Shown here one piece after another: positions 42,575 to 51,874 of a stretch of 64,000 nt of DNA (position 1 is the first letter of the stretch; each line of letters opens with the position of its first letter). The DNA is from an uncultured Flavobacteriaceae bacterium. Its GTDB lineage: Bacteria; Bacteroidota; Bacteroidia; Flavobacteriales; Flavobacteriaceae. The translations under genes and the position numbers were made by a program. The stretch is taken from assembly GCA_947502635.1 (NCBI GenBank), contig CANNAN010000003.1, positions 310,001 through 374,000 on the forward strand. The letters run 5' to 3'. Under the pieces are notes generated by a model that had not been told where the DNA came from, did no database searches, and saw only the letters and a program-made list of their open reading frames with translations.

Positions 42575-44485
42575 ATGAGCAATTATCACATAAAGCATTT
42601 AGAGGAATACTATCAAGTTTATAGAAAATCAATAAGAGAGCCAGAAAATTTTTGGGAAGAAGTTGCGGAAGAACATTTTATGTGGCAACGAAAATGGAGC
42701 CATGTTTTAAGTTGGGATTTTTCTAAACCAGAAGTTAAATGGTTTGAAGGGGCGCAATTAAATATCACCGAAAACTGTATTGATAGGCACTTGGCAACTC
42801 GTGGTGACAAAACGGCTATTTTATTTGAACCCAATGATCCGAAAGATGCTGCTGAGCATATTACTTATAATCAACTACATCAACGTGTTAATCAATTTGC
42901 CAATGTATTAAAAGATCAGGGTATCAAAAAAGGAGACCGCGTCTGTATTTATTTACCTATGATTCCCGAATTGGCAATTTCAGTTTTGGCCTGTGCCAGA
43001 ATAGGCGCTATACATTCGGTTGTGTTTGCAGGTTTTTCGGCAACAGCATTATCTACAAGAATTAATGATAGTGATTGTAAAATGGTTATTACCAGTGATG
43101 GATCTTATAGAGGAGCAAAAACAATTGATTTAAAAGGCATTGTTGATGATGCTTTAAATGATTGTGTATGTGTTGAAACCGTTTTGGTTGCAAAACGAAT
43201 TCATTCAGATATACAAATGACATCTGGTCGTGATAAATGGTTGCAACCACTTTTAGATGCTGCTTCTACAGCTTGCGAAGCTGAGGTTATGGATGCTGAA
43301 GATCCCTTATTTATATTATACACATCGGGTTCTACGGGGTTACCAAAAGGCATGGTACATACCACTGCTGGTTATATGGTTTATACTGCTTATACATTTA
43401 AAAATGTTTTTCAATATAGAGAAGATGATGTGTACTGGTGTACTGCAGATATTGGTTGGATTACTGGGCACAGTTATATTGTTTATGGTCCTTTAGCAAA
43501 TGGAGCGACTACTGTTATGTTTGAAGGGGTACCGAGTTATCCTGATTTTGGACGTTTTTGGGAGATCGTTGAAAAGCATAAAGTAAATCAGTTTTATACA
43601 GCACCAACAGCTATTCGTGCTTTGGCTAAACAAGGTTTAGAATTGGTTGAAAAATATGATTTATCGTCGCTTAAAGTTTTAGGATCTGTAGGTGAATCTA
43701 TAAACGAAGAAGCATGGCATTGGTATAATGATAATATTGGTAAAAAGAAAAGTCCGATAGTAGATACCTGGTGGCAAACCGAAACTGGAGGTATTATGAT
43801 TACACCCATTCCATTTGTAACACCAACAAAACCAACATACGCCACGTTGCCTTTTATTGGTATTCAACCTGCTTTAATGGATGAAAACGGAAAGGAATTA
43901 AAAAATAATCAAGTAGATGGACGTTTATGTATAAAATTTCCATGGCCAAGTATGGCACGTACTATTTGGGGAAATCATCAACGTTATAAGGATACCTATT
44001 TTTCAGCCTATGAAAACATGTATTTTACAGGAGATGGGGCTTTAAGGGATGAGGTAGGTTATTACAGAATTACGGGACGTGTTGATGATGTTATTATTGT
44101 ATCTGGTCATAATTTGGGAACAGCACCAATTGAAGATGCCATTAACGAACACCCAGCAGTTGCAGAATCTGCAATTGTCGGTTTTCCACATGATGTAAAA
44201 GGAAATGCTTTATATGGTTATGTGATTTTAAAGGATGTTGGAGAAACGAGAGATCAGGATAATTTGCGTAAAGAGATTAATCAAATTATAACCGAACATA
44301 TCGGGCCTATTGCAAAACTAGACCAAATCCAGTTTACTCAAGGCTTACCAAAAACACGTTCTGGTAAAATTATGAGGCGCATTTTGAGGAAAATTGCTCA
44401 TAAAGACACGAGTAATATAGGAGATACTAGCACACTTTTAAATCCTGAAGTGGTTCAAGATATTATGGATAATGCCTTAGTTTAA
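42575..44485 (+). CDS. acs: acetyl-CoA synthetase
   Basis: Activates acetate to acetyl-CoA through acetyl-AMP. The 636-residue enzyme has the ANL-superfamily motifs in order: AMP-binding YTSGSTGLPKGMVHTTAGY (about 249-267), WWQTETGG (about 398-405), YFTGDGALRDEVGYYRITGR, and the C-terminal PKTRSGKIMRRILRKI with the catalytic lysine that is regulated by acetylation in other bacteria. Full length is normal. It follows an ActP-like symporter gene, giving an uptake-plus-activation pair for acetate. Confidence 0.97.
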   Translation: MSNYHIKHLEEYYQVYRKSIREPENFWEEVAEEHFMWQRKWSHVLSWDFSKPEVKWFEGAQLNITENCIDRHLATRGDKTAILFEPNDPKDAAEHITYNQLHQRVNQFANVLKDQGIKKGDRVCIYLPMIPELAISVLACARIGAIHSVVFAGFSATALSTRINDSDCKMVITSDGSYRGAKTIDLKGIVDDALNDCVCVETVLVAKRIHSDIQMTSGRDKWLQPLLDAASTACEAEVMDAEDPLFILYTSGSTGLPKGMVHTTAGYMVYTAYTFKNVFQYREDDVYWCTADIGWITGHSYIVYGPLANGATTVMFEGVPSYPDFGRFWEIVEKHKVNQFYTAPTAIRALAKQGLELVEKYDLSSLKVLGSVGESINEEAWHWYNDNIGKKKSPIVDTWWQTETGGIMITPIPFVTPTKPTYATLPFIGIQPALMDENGKELKNNQVDGRLCIKFPWPSMARTIWGNHQRYKDTYFSAYENMYFTGDGALRDEVGYYRITGRVDDVIIVSGHNLGTAPIEDAINEHPAVAESAIVGFPHDVKGNALYGYVILKDVGETRDQDNLRKEINQIITEHIGPIAKLDQIQFTQGLPKTRSGKIMRRILRKIAHKDTSNIGDTSTLLNPEVVQDIMDNALV

Positions 44486-44592
44486 AGTGATTATTCGATG
44501 AAATGACTAATTAAAAACATTAGTTGCCCATTACAAAACATATGTTGCAGATATTAAATTTATGCTTCATAGCTTTGTAAAAAAATAGAATA

Positions 44593-45774
44593 ATGTTAAA
44601 AAAAACCTTTTCGATCAAGTTAATTATCCTTTCATTTATATCTATTAGTACATTCCTAATTAGTTGTAGTAATGATGGTGACAGTGTTGAAACAGAACGA
44701 TCTATAGACAATATAGATCCTACCATAGCATGTGTTTCAAATATTAATGAAACTGTAGATGCTTTATCAAATGGTAAAGAAATAACATATACAACTCCTG
44801 TTGGCTCAGATAACGTACCAGGAGCTATTACTTCGCAAACTGAAGGTTTAGCATCTGGAGAGATGTTCCCTGTTGGAACTACTACAAATACATTTCAAGT
44901 AAAAGACGTTGCTGGCAATATAGTGCTTTGTAGTTTTGATGTTATTATTACAAGAAACGAACCTTCGTCAAATTTGCCTTATTTTATTGAAGTTGATCCT
45001 ACACCTTCAGGTAAAACATGGAGTAAAATTGAAAACTTATCAGATGAGTTTAATGATGGTAGTCTTGATGAGAGTAAATGGTTAAATACAGATCCAAATA
45101 GATGGATTGGAAGAGCACCAGGAATTTTTAAGAAAAATACTGTAATTGAGGCTGAAAATAATCTTATGCTTACAGCTTATCAGTTAGATACTCCAGAAGT
45201 AGTAAATGGTAATACATTTACACATGCAGGATCTAATATTTACTCTAAAGAAGCCGCTCAAGTTGGGTATTATTTTGAATGTAAAATGAAGGCTAATAAA
45301 ACGTTTATGTCTTCTACATTTTGGTTAATTAATAATAGGAATGATGGAACTGGTTGTGATAAAAGAGTTACTGAATTGGATATTCAAGAGTGTGTAGGAC
45401 AAATTACTGGGACTGCAAATTTTGCTCAAAAATTTGATGAAACAATTCATTCTAACACCCACAGTAGACAAACAGATTGTACCGCTACACCAACAGGGTC
45501 TGCAGGAGATGATAGTGAAGTAGGGGCAAAAGTTTGGGAAGATTATCATGTTTATGGTGCATGGTGGAAAAGTGCTACCGAAATTGAATTTTACTTAGAT
45601 GGTAAAAAAGTGTATACTATTACTCCTAAGGCTAATTTTGATTTACCATTGTATTTAAGAATGGTTGTTGAAACCTATGATTGGAACCCTGTTCCTTCTG
45701 ATGGGGGTATGACAGGAAATGAAGAAGAGCGTACTACTTATTATGACTGGATAAGGACATGGGAATTAAAATAA
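44593..45774 (+). CDS. GH16 family glycoside hydrolase with HYR domain
   Basis: A 393-residue exported enzyme. A lipoprotein-like signal (FLISCSND, Cys about 25) is followed by an HYR-type immunoglobulin-like domain (about 40-120, EMFPVGTTTNTFQVKDVAGN) and a GH16 catalytic domain (about 140-393). The catalytic motif ExDxxE is at 261-266 (ELDIQE), and FKKNTVIEAENNLMLTAYQL and YDWNPVPSDGG are typical of the agarase/porphyranase/laminarinase clan. The 3' sequence is followed by a strong terminator. It is likely to cut a marine galactan or beta-glucan at the cell surface; sequence alone does not tell which. It is not part of the alginate locus by position. Confidence 0.88.
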   Translation: MLKKTFSIKLIILSFISISTFLISCSNDGDSVETERSIDNIDPTIACVSNINETVDALSNGKEITYTTPVGSDNVPGAITSQTEGLASGEMFPVGTTTNTFQVKDVAGNIVLCSFDVIITRNEPSSNLPYFIEVDPTPSGKTWSKIENLSDEFNDGSLDESKWLNTDPNRWIGRAPGIFKKNTVIEAENNLMLTAYQLDTPEVVNGNTFTHAGSNIYSKEAAQVGYYFECKMKANKTFMSSTFWLINNRNDGTGCDKRVTELDIQECVGQITGTANFAQKFDETIHSNTHSRQTDCTATPTGSAGDDSEVGAKVWEDYHVYGAWWKSATEIEFYLDGKKVYTITPKANFDLPLYLRMVVETYDWNPVPSDGGMTGNEEERTTYYDWIRTWELK

Positions 45775-45810
45775 AAGGCTTTGTAAAATAAGTTACACTA
45801 AATAAATTTC

Positions 45811-45842
45811 AAAAAAGAACCGATTAAATTCGGTTCTTTTTT
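45811..45842 (+). terminator. intrinsic terminator after the GH16 gene
   Basis: A 13-bp perfect stem (45811-45823 with 45830-45842, GAACCGA core) around TTAAAT, with six T at the 3' side, 37 bp beyond the GH16 stop codon. Being symmetric, it may also end the convergent exonuclease transcript. Confidence 0.92.
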
Positions 45843-45924
45843 CTTTACATTTTAATATAAAATATAATTCAAATTTTTAATCAATCATATTAATATGTAA
45901 ATCATCAAGAATTCAATAGCTCTA

Positions 45925-46587
45925 TTATTTCAGTAAATAGTCCCATTCCAAATGCTTTCGCTTATCTAATCGAGATAGGATTTTTAGAAACACAATAGCA
46001 GTTATAAGGGCGTCTCCATTAGCTGTGTGCCTATCGACTTTTGGTACATTAAGCTCTTTGCATAAATCGTCTAATGTGTAATGTTTTTTTAAGTTTTCTT
46101 GATAAATAATATGTTTCGATTTATTGAACAAATAACCCGTATCAATAAATCTGTTTTTTAGTTTACCAAGTCCATGCCTTGATAGCATTTCATTCATCAT
46201 GTTTTTATCAAAATTGGCATGGTGTGCTATTAAAACAGCATTTTTTACATAAGATAAAAAGGCCTTGATCGCTTCAAGTTCGGTGACTTTTTCTAAAGCA
46301 CCTTTTTTCATTAATCCATGAATTTTAACGGTATCTGGATTAAATATTTCTTGTTCTAAATAGAGCTCTAGGCTTTCATTTACTTGAATGGATTTACCAA
46401 CAAAACTAACAGCACCAATAGAGAGAACCCTATCATTTTTTCTATCGAAACCAGTGGTTTCAGTATCAAATGCTACAAAGCGGGTTTCTCCAATCGGATT
46501 TTTATTAATATTTTTAAAGCTTTCAATATAATCAATCCAAAAATCAGGATACACTTTTTTGTTTTTATGAAACCATTTAAAAATCAT
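45925..46587 (-). CDS. DnaQ-like 3'-5' exonuclease
   Basis: A 220-residue DEDDh exonuclease of the type found in the epsilon subunit and PolC: motif I FVAFDTETTGFD (about 42-53), motif II VLIAHHANFDKNMM (Asp about 124) and motif III HTANGDALITA with the catalytic His and Asp (about 189-199). In many bacteria a gene of this kind is paired with a DUF294/CBS gene beside acetate symporter and acs genes. Here too the start codon abuts the stop of the DUF294 gene with no base between. Its contribution to acetate metabolism is unknown. Confidence 0.9.
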   Translation of the reverse strand: MIFKWFHKNKKVYPDFWIDYIESFKNINKNPIGETRFVAFDTETTGFDRKNDRVLSIGAVSFVGKSIQVNESLELYLEQEIFNPDTVKIHGLMKKGALEKVTELEAIKAFLSYVKNAVLIAHHANFDKNMMNEMLSRHGLGKLKNRFIDTGYLFNKSKHIIYQENLKKHYTLDDLCKELNVPKVDRHTANGDALITAIVFLKILSRLDKRKHLEWDYLLK

Positions 46588-48504
46588 TTATATAAAGTTT
46601 TTTAAGTCAAATCTGATTTTTAAAATTTCTTGAATTTTTTGAATAGGCTTAAAGCAACGTCTTAGTTTTAGCTTTTCTTCCTTTGTTAAGGTTTCTAAAT
46701 CAATAAACTTACCAGAATTATCGCGTAATAAACCCTGTTTGGTTTTAAATTTAGACAAGGCTTTAAAGGCATAGGAACAGGATTCGTATAATTCCTTGTT
46801 ATTAGGTTCTAGTTCTGCTAATTTTTCGAAACGTTCGTAAGTATTATTAACCCCTTTTATTTGTTTGCTCAATATGAGTAATCTAGCAGCATCAATAAGT
46901 GGCATTAAAGCTCTGTGTTTAATATTGAAAAGCTCCTTTTGATCACCATTTTGTTCCACTAAAAACTGTTTGAAAAAACCAAGAGGAGAAGGGCTTTTAA
47001 CAGCATCTCGTCCTAAGAATTTATAAAATAAATCCGTTTGTCCCAGAGTTGAATAAATAGTGTCGGTAAGGTCATCAACTAATTCTTTATTTCCAAAAGC
47101 ACGATTATAATCAAAAAATATGGAAGACAATAAAATAGCCTTTTCATCTGGTTTTAAAATCCAATCTTTAAATTGAGTTTTCCACTCTGTTAAAGATTTA
47201 CACCATTCAGGATTGCTCGCCATCATATCGGCTTCACAATATTCGAATCCAATTTTATTTAAAGATTTGGTAATCAGTTTAGAGAGTTCTAAAAAATAAG
47301 CTTGTGTTTCTTCATAGTGTTCTTTAGGGACATCTTCAAATACCAAAGCATTATCCTGATCGGTGAAAAGTAATTGTTCACTACGTCCTTGACTGCCTAA
47401 AGCCAACCAAGAAAAAGCCACAGGAGGTGTTGTGGGCATTTTTTTTAAAGCCAATTCTACAGTACGAATTGTAACGGCATCATTAATTTGAGAAATGACG
47501 TTTATAATGTGTGATAAAGGGATGTTTTGCTCAATATAATTTTTTAATAAAGCATGCCCCTTAAGTCTTGCTGCACGTAACTTTTTAGTTCGTTTGGCAC
47601 GTTTTATCTCTTTAAGAATAACGGTTGGATTATTACCCAAAGTCACTAAAACATCGTGGTGGGTTAAAACCCCAATAAGCTTAGAATTAATGGTACCATC
47701 TTTAGTAATACACAAATGCCCAATACTATTCTTAATCATTTGTAATTGCCCATCTGCTATCGTTAAATTTTTCTTACCTGTCATTACAGGCGAACTCATA
47801 ATATTGGTTACTGGAGTTTCAATAGGGAATAGGCCTGTTGCTATTTTATTCTTAATATCACTATTAGTAATAATACCCACTGGTTTTTTTTCGGTATCTA
47901 TAACTATAATACAACCAATTTTATGAGCACTCATTTTTTTTGCAGCTTCTTTTAAAGAGGTTTGCATGGAACAAGTAATTGGTGATTTTGTGTAATTAGC
48001 TGTTTGAAAATTTACCATGTCTTGAGACTTGTTAGGTAAATAATCAACAAAAATTTCATCAGCTACTTCTGTTGAATAAGGATCGTAAGCATTGGATGCG
48101 AACGCGGTAATTAAATATTTATGAACTTGAGTATTATAATCTGTTACCGATTGAAAAATGGCAATAGGGATGGCATAAACTATAGATTCTTCGTTAGCAG
48201 CAGCGGTTAGCTTATAAGGTTCTTTAATTATAAGTGGGCGTAATCCAAAAACATCACCAGTATCATGAATATTCATAATATCTTTAACATCGCCGTTACT
48301 GTAATAGAGATTTATAGCACCATTTCTTACGATATAAAAACTGTCATGACAGACATCATCCTTTTTAAATATAGTATCTCCTTTTTCTAAATAAGTTATA
48401 GTAACCTCTGTAGCAATTTGTAACAAGGTTTTATTAGAAAGCATATTAAAAGGCGGATAGCCATTTAAAAAATCTGCAACGCGTTCAGCTATAGAATTCT
48501 TCAT
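46588..48504 (-). CDS. cNMP-binding, CBS and DUF294 nucleotidyltransferase-like protein
   Basis: A 638-residue cytoplasmic protein: cNMP-binding-like domain (about 10-125, VCHDSFYIVRNGAINLYYSN), a CBS pair (about 165-285, IGCIIVIDTEKKPVGIITNSD), then DUF294 with the nucleotidyltransferase-like core SWLALGSQGRSEQLLFTDQDNAL (about 366-388; GSxGRxE and DQD), and DUF294_C. The form is like GlnD-type regulatory nucleotidyltransferases; it is thought to adjust a partner in response to bound nucleotides. It lies 34 bp behind the FAH gene and directly before the exonuclease gene; the DUF4212, ActP-like and acs partners of this module are in the opposite strand at 40.5-44.5 kb. Confidence 0.9.
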   Translation of the reverse strand: MKNSIAERVADFLNGYPPFNMLSNKTLLQIATEVTITYLEKGDTIFKKDDVCHDSFYIVRNGAINLYYSNGDVKDIMNIHDTGDVFGLRPLIIKEPYKLTAAANEESIVYAIPIAIFQSVTDYNTQVHKYLITAFASNAYDPYSTEVADEIFVDYLPNKSQDMVNFQTANYTKSPITCSMQTSLKEAAKKMSAHKIGCIIVIDTEKKPVGIITNSDIKNKIATGLFPIETPVTNIMSSPVMTGKKNLTIADGQLQMIKNSIGHLCITKDGTINSKLIGVLTHHDVLVTLGNNPTVILKEIKRAKRTKKLRAARLKGHALLKNYIEQNIPLSHIINVISQINDAVTIRTVELALKKMPTTPPVAFSWLALGSQGRSEQLLFTDQDNALVFEDVPKEHYEETQAYFLELSKLITKSLNKIGFEYCEADMMASNPEWCKSLTEWKTQFKDWILKPDEKAILLSSIFFDYNRAFGNKELVDDLTDTIYSTLGQTDLFYKFLGRDAVKSPSPLGFFKQFLVEQNGDQKELFNIKHRALMPLIDAARLLILSKQIKGVNNTYERFEKLAELEPNNKELYESCSYAFKALSKFKTKQGLLRDNSGKFIDLETLTKEEKLKLRRCFKPIQKIQEILKIRFDLKNFI

Positions 48505-48538
48505 AAAACAATCTTGATTAGGAGGGCTTATGATTTTG

Positions 48539-49153
48539 TTAAATCATTTTAAAATCCAGCAATAATTCACCTTCAATAGAAGCTTGTAAATGGTCGCCTT
48601 TAAAAATTTCACCAGCACCTAAAGCAGGTGTTCCAGTAAAAATTAAATCGCCAGGAACTAAAGTCATAAAGTTAGAAACAAAGCTGATAATCTCACTAAA
48701 ATTATAAATCATAAAGTCCGTATTACCGACTTGCTTTTGTTCTCCATTAATGACCAAATCAAAATTAATATTATTTAATTCTGGAAAATTAGAAACAGGT
48801 TTAAAACTAGATATTGGCGATGCGCCATCAAAACCTTTCGCTAACGCCCATGGTCCTTTACCAGCTCTACTTGCAGTTAGAACATCTTTGGCAGTGTAGT
48901 CTATACCAACAGCAATCTCAGAGATATACGAAGCAGCATCAGCCAGCGCTATATCCTTGCCTGTTTTACCAATTTTAGCAACTAATTCAACCTCATAAAC
49001 CAACTCATTGGTAATTGATGGAAATACCACATCTTTATTGTTCGTTACTAAGGTGCTTTCTGGTTTTGTAAATATTAATTGTGCACCGTTTTTAATGCCT
49101 TCAATTTCTGCTTCATCACTTACGTAATTTTTACCAATGCCTATAATTTTCAT
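48539..49153 (-). CDS. fumarylacetoacetate hydrolase-family protein (acylpyruvase-like)
   Basis: A 204-residue enzyme of the FAH superfamily. Metal ligands of the family are visible: ELVYEVELVAKIGK (Glu pair, about 50-63) and the following GIDYTAKDV with Asp (about 90), and the C-terminal MTLVPGDLIFTGTPALGAGE. The short length is like YcgM/FAHD1-type acylpyruvases or oxaloacetate decarboxylases. It probably splits or decarboxylates a small keto acid in the cytoplasm. First of three genes on this strand with the DUF294 and exonuclease genes. Confidence 0.92.
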   Translation of the reverse strand: MKIIGIGKNYVSDEAEIEGIKNGAQLIFTKPESTLVTNNKDVVFPSITNELVYEVELVAKIGKTGKDIALADAASYISEIAVGIDYTAKDVLTASRAGKGPWALAKGFDGASPISSFKPVSNFPELNNINFDLVINGEQKQVGNTDFMIYNFSEIISFVSNFMTLVPGDLIFTGTPALGAGEIFKGDHLQASIEGELLLDFKMI

Positions 49154-49295
49154 CCTTTTTTATCGTTATTTTTTAATGGTTAATTTAAGCCAATAAAAGT
49201 AATAAATTAAGTAGACTACTGTATAGATTTAAAAATAATAATTTTAAGCATTTTTATACTAAAATATAATCGTATTTGATTATTTCTGTTTTCTT

Positions 49296-50351
49296 TTACT
49301 TATTAAGTTCCGTTTTGAGTTTATTTAAATAGACCAAAATGACTTTTCGCATTTCCAAATCAGTTCCGTTTATACCTTTTTTTAGTAAATCAGAATAAGT
49401 GTTCACAAAAAGCAGCTCATTGTCTGAAAGAAAATATGTTAATAAGCTTAGCTGGTTTAATTTGGAATTTGTGAAATTAGGTTTATAAATTTTATCCTTC
49501 CTATCAAAATTATAGGTGACCTCTGTTGAATCATTTATAAACTCCATTTGATTACCCAAAGTATCTGTAAACTGATTATTAAAAACAAATTTGAGTTTCA
49601 AAGGTTTGGTATTCGTAATTATAGATTCAATCCAATAAGATCTAATACTCCAAGGATATTGAAGATTTATATTTTTGATTTCTGTTAATGTTGGAAGTAG
49701 TTTATCATTGTTATAGTTATAAAAATTGAATTGGTGCCACCAAATTCCTGATCCGCTACCATAATTTACTTTGTAATAAACTATGGTTTCATTGGTTTCA
49801 TTTTTAAAATGTTTTAATTCAAGCCCGTAGCGGTGAAATATCTTGTGCTTGGCAATTACTTTGTTTGCTTTGAAAAAATAAACATCATTATTCCAAGAAA
49901 ACCCACTGTCAAGACCAATTGAAATTGCAAATTCATTGAAGTCATTTTCATTTTTATCGAAGGAGTAAAAACTAATTGGTATTGTGTTATTATCTAGGTT
50001 ACTTATTAAATTAATATCAAACTCGGCTTGTGGGAAAATTTGCTTGGCAAAATCAAAATCTATTTCTCCACTTTTTGCTGCTACTTTTAATTTTTCAAAG
50101 TCTAAAGCGTTTAATTTGTTATTCAGATTTACTTGTCCATGTAATGTTGAGTCTACTTGGAATAAAAGTGTTTTAGTCCAATTATTAGGGTTTAGTTTTC
50201 CAATGCTATCGAGAAAAGAAATGAGTTCTTTTTCTGAATATTGAATTGTCTTAATGGTGTCATTATCGACTGAAACTAGCTGTTCTTTGTCTGTTTGAGA
50301 ATTACAAACCGGTACATTTAGTAAAACAATAAATATTAATGTCCATTTCAT
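49296..50351 (-). CDS. unrecognised exported protein
   Basis: A 351-residue protein with a signal peptide (1-18; VPVCNSQT could be a lipobox at Cys16 or a cleavage site). The mature part is mostly beta-prone, with repeats of aromatic residues (NYGSGSGIWWHQFNFYNYNN at about 200-220) and no cysteine motif or catalytic pattern that I can name. The interval behind it (50352-50647) shows no gene or clear signal. I can give no family; the only context is the divergent alginate locus, which need not be related. Confidence 0.7.
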   Translation of the reverse strand: MKWTLIFIVLLNVPVCNSQTDKEQLVSVDNDTIKTIQYSEKELISFLDSIGKLNPNNWTKTLLFQVDSTLHGQVNLNNKLNALDFEKLKVAAKSGEIDFDFAKQIFPQAEFDINLISNLDNNTIPISFYSFDKNENDFNEFAISIGLDSGFSWNNDVYFFKANKVIAKHKIFHRYGLELKHFKNETNETIVYYKVNYGSGSGIWWHQFNFYNYNNDKLLPTLTEIKNINLQYPWSIRSYWIESIITNTKPLKLKFVFNNQFTDTLGNQMEFINDSTEVTYNFDRKDKIYKPNFTNSKLNQLSLLTYFLSDNELLFVNTYSDLLKKGINGTDLEMRKVILVYLNKLKTELNK

Positions 50352-50647
50352 TTTTAATGATGTTTTGTTATAGCTACAGCGATATAAATTACTACTATAC
50401 GTACTCGTTTATTTCTCTTCTTTGATATTGTATAGAACCAATTGAAATATCTATTATGTAAAACCTACTAAATTAAATAGTTTAAACGACATAATATTAA
50501 TTTCAAGAAATTTAAATAGTACTTTCCTGTATCGACTTAATTATTTCAGTCACAAATTAAGCTAACTATATTGGCTATTATTAATTGCCTTTTTGGATTT
50601 CTTCAGGTAAAATTTCATTAAAAACATTTTTATTACTGTTAAAATTA

Positions 50648-50735
50648 TTTGGATATCAAATAAATATGATTATATTTGGTTAACCAATTTGGAAAACCAA
50701 TTTGGAAAACCAATTTGGAAAACCAAATAAATTTG
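50648..50735 (+). promoter_or_regulatory. promoter and four-copy TTGG-N4-CCAA operator array of alginate unit 1
   Basis: A Bacteroidetes promoter, TTTG (50648-50651) and TATATTTG (50671-50678) 19 nt apart, runs into four tandem inverted repeats: TTGGTTAACCAA at 50676-50687 and TTGGAAAACCAA at 50689, 50702 and 50715, with exact 13-bp period. The first operator shares its TTGG with the -7 box, so a bound protein would block RNA polymerase. TTGGTNNACCAA is close to operators of FadR-like GntR regulators (such as UxuR, TTGGTATACCAA). A second TANNTTTG (50728-50735) follows the array. The first gene starts at 50795. Confidence 0.82.
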
Positions 50736-50794
50736 AATATTAACCTTGAAATTGTTAGTTAAATATTAAGTACTAATTGTTAAAAAACTAAATT

Positions 50795-51790
50795 ATGAAA
50801 ACAACATTACTTTTTACATTACTTATTTTGAGTGTTTTTTTATCCTATGGACAAGGAACAGGAGAGGTTATTATTACTGAAATTCATAATAGACCTAGTA
50901 AGCCATCTCAAGAGTTATTAGATGCTGCTTTATTATTAGCAGAGAATAGTGGTTTTTCTGGTGATACATCTCCAAATGAAGGGCATACAGAATGGTTTGA
51001 AATTTATAATACTACAGGTGCTCCAGTGGTCATGGATAATTGGACGCTAACAGATGGCTCAAGCTCATCTAAAATAACTACTATTGGAAGTTTTACATTA
51101 GGTGCCAATGAATACGCTATATTTTCTGGGTTTCATATTCCAGATGCACAAGGTGGTATTGCACCCGATTATATATACGATTATAAAGAACCGAGTTTTA
51201 ATAATGAGAGTACATATTCTGGTGGTTCAACATCTAACTGCCCAGATGGAATAATTATTAAAAAAGGAGATGGGACTCTTGTTGATCAAGTTTTATATGA
51301 TTACGGATATGGATCTTATATTGTTGGTGGGGTAAGCAATTGTTCAAATAACCCAGGAACAACTTCTTATGGTTTTCCGGGTATGAGTGGATCTTCAAAA
51401 ACATCTTTTATGTTAAAAGCTGGAGCACCCATAACATCCGCAGCAAATGATATGGCATCAAATTGGGAATATTCAACCTTAACCTATGATGGTGATCAAA
51501 AAGGAACACCAGGAACTGCAAATAATGTAGATGCAACCTTATCAAATGAGAACTTTATTTTTTCTAATTTTAAGATCTATCCAAATCCAGCAAAAGATTT
51601 TATTACAATTAAATCTAATGATTTTAAAATCAATTCAGTAGAAATGTTTAGTGTTTTAGGAGAAAAATTACTTTCTAAAACTAATATAACTAATAATTTA
51701 TTACGTGTATCTCAGTTTAACGCTGGTATCTATTTACTTAAAATAAATGCCAAAGATGGTAGTTTAATAAAAAAAATAATAATAAAATAA
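50795..51790 (+). CDS. lamin-tail-domain protein with T9SS sorting signal
   Basis: A 331-residue exported protein: signal peptide (1-19, LSYGQG), a lamin-tail (LTD) beta-sandwich domain (about 22-165, EVIITEIHNRP and TEWFEIYNTTGAPVVMDNWT) and a type A C-terminal type IX secretion signal (about 255-331, FKIYPNPAKDFITIKS and the KKIIIK end). It should be exported across the outer membrane and may stay at the surface. It is the first gene behind the unit 1 operator array and precedes the PL6 gene by 84 bp, so it is likely to be induced by alginate. LTD domains bind or scaffold in various surface enzymes; a part in alginate binding is an inference. Confidence 0.82.
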   Translation: MKTTLLFTLLILSVFLSYGQGTGEVIITEIHNRPSKPSQELLDAALLLAENSGFSGDTSPNEGHTEWFEIYNTTGAPVVMDNWTLTDGSSSSKITTIGSFTLGANEYAIFSGFHIPDAQGGIAPDYIYDYKEPSFNNESTYSGGSTSNCPDGIIIKKGDGTLVDQVLYDYGYGSYIVGGVSNCSNNPGTTSYGFPGMSGSSKTSFMLKAGAPITSAANDMASNWEYSTLTYDGDQKGTPGTANNVDATLSNENFIFSNFKIYPNPAKDFITIKSNDFKINSVEMFSVLGEKLLSKTNITNNLLRVSQFNAGIYLLKINAKDGSLIKKIIIK

Positions 51791-51874
51791 TTAATCACTA
51801 TACTTAAAGTAAGTTTTTTATTAAAAAATAATATTACTTTTTCTTACCTTTTGTAGATAATTTCAAATACTAAT

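Noticed and set aside
50670-50730. CRISPR-like short array
   Set aside because: The 13-bp period has no spacers and each unit is an inverted repeat; it is an operator array, not CRISPR.
51806-51842. Terminator between the lamin-tail gene and the PL6 gene
   Set aside because: The AAAGTAA/TTACTTT stem is only 7 bp with a long AT loop; too weak to claim, and the two genes may well be co-transcribed.
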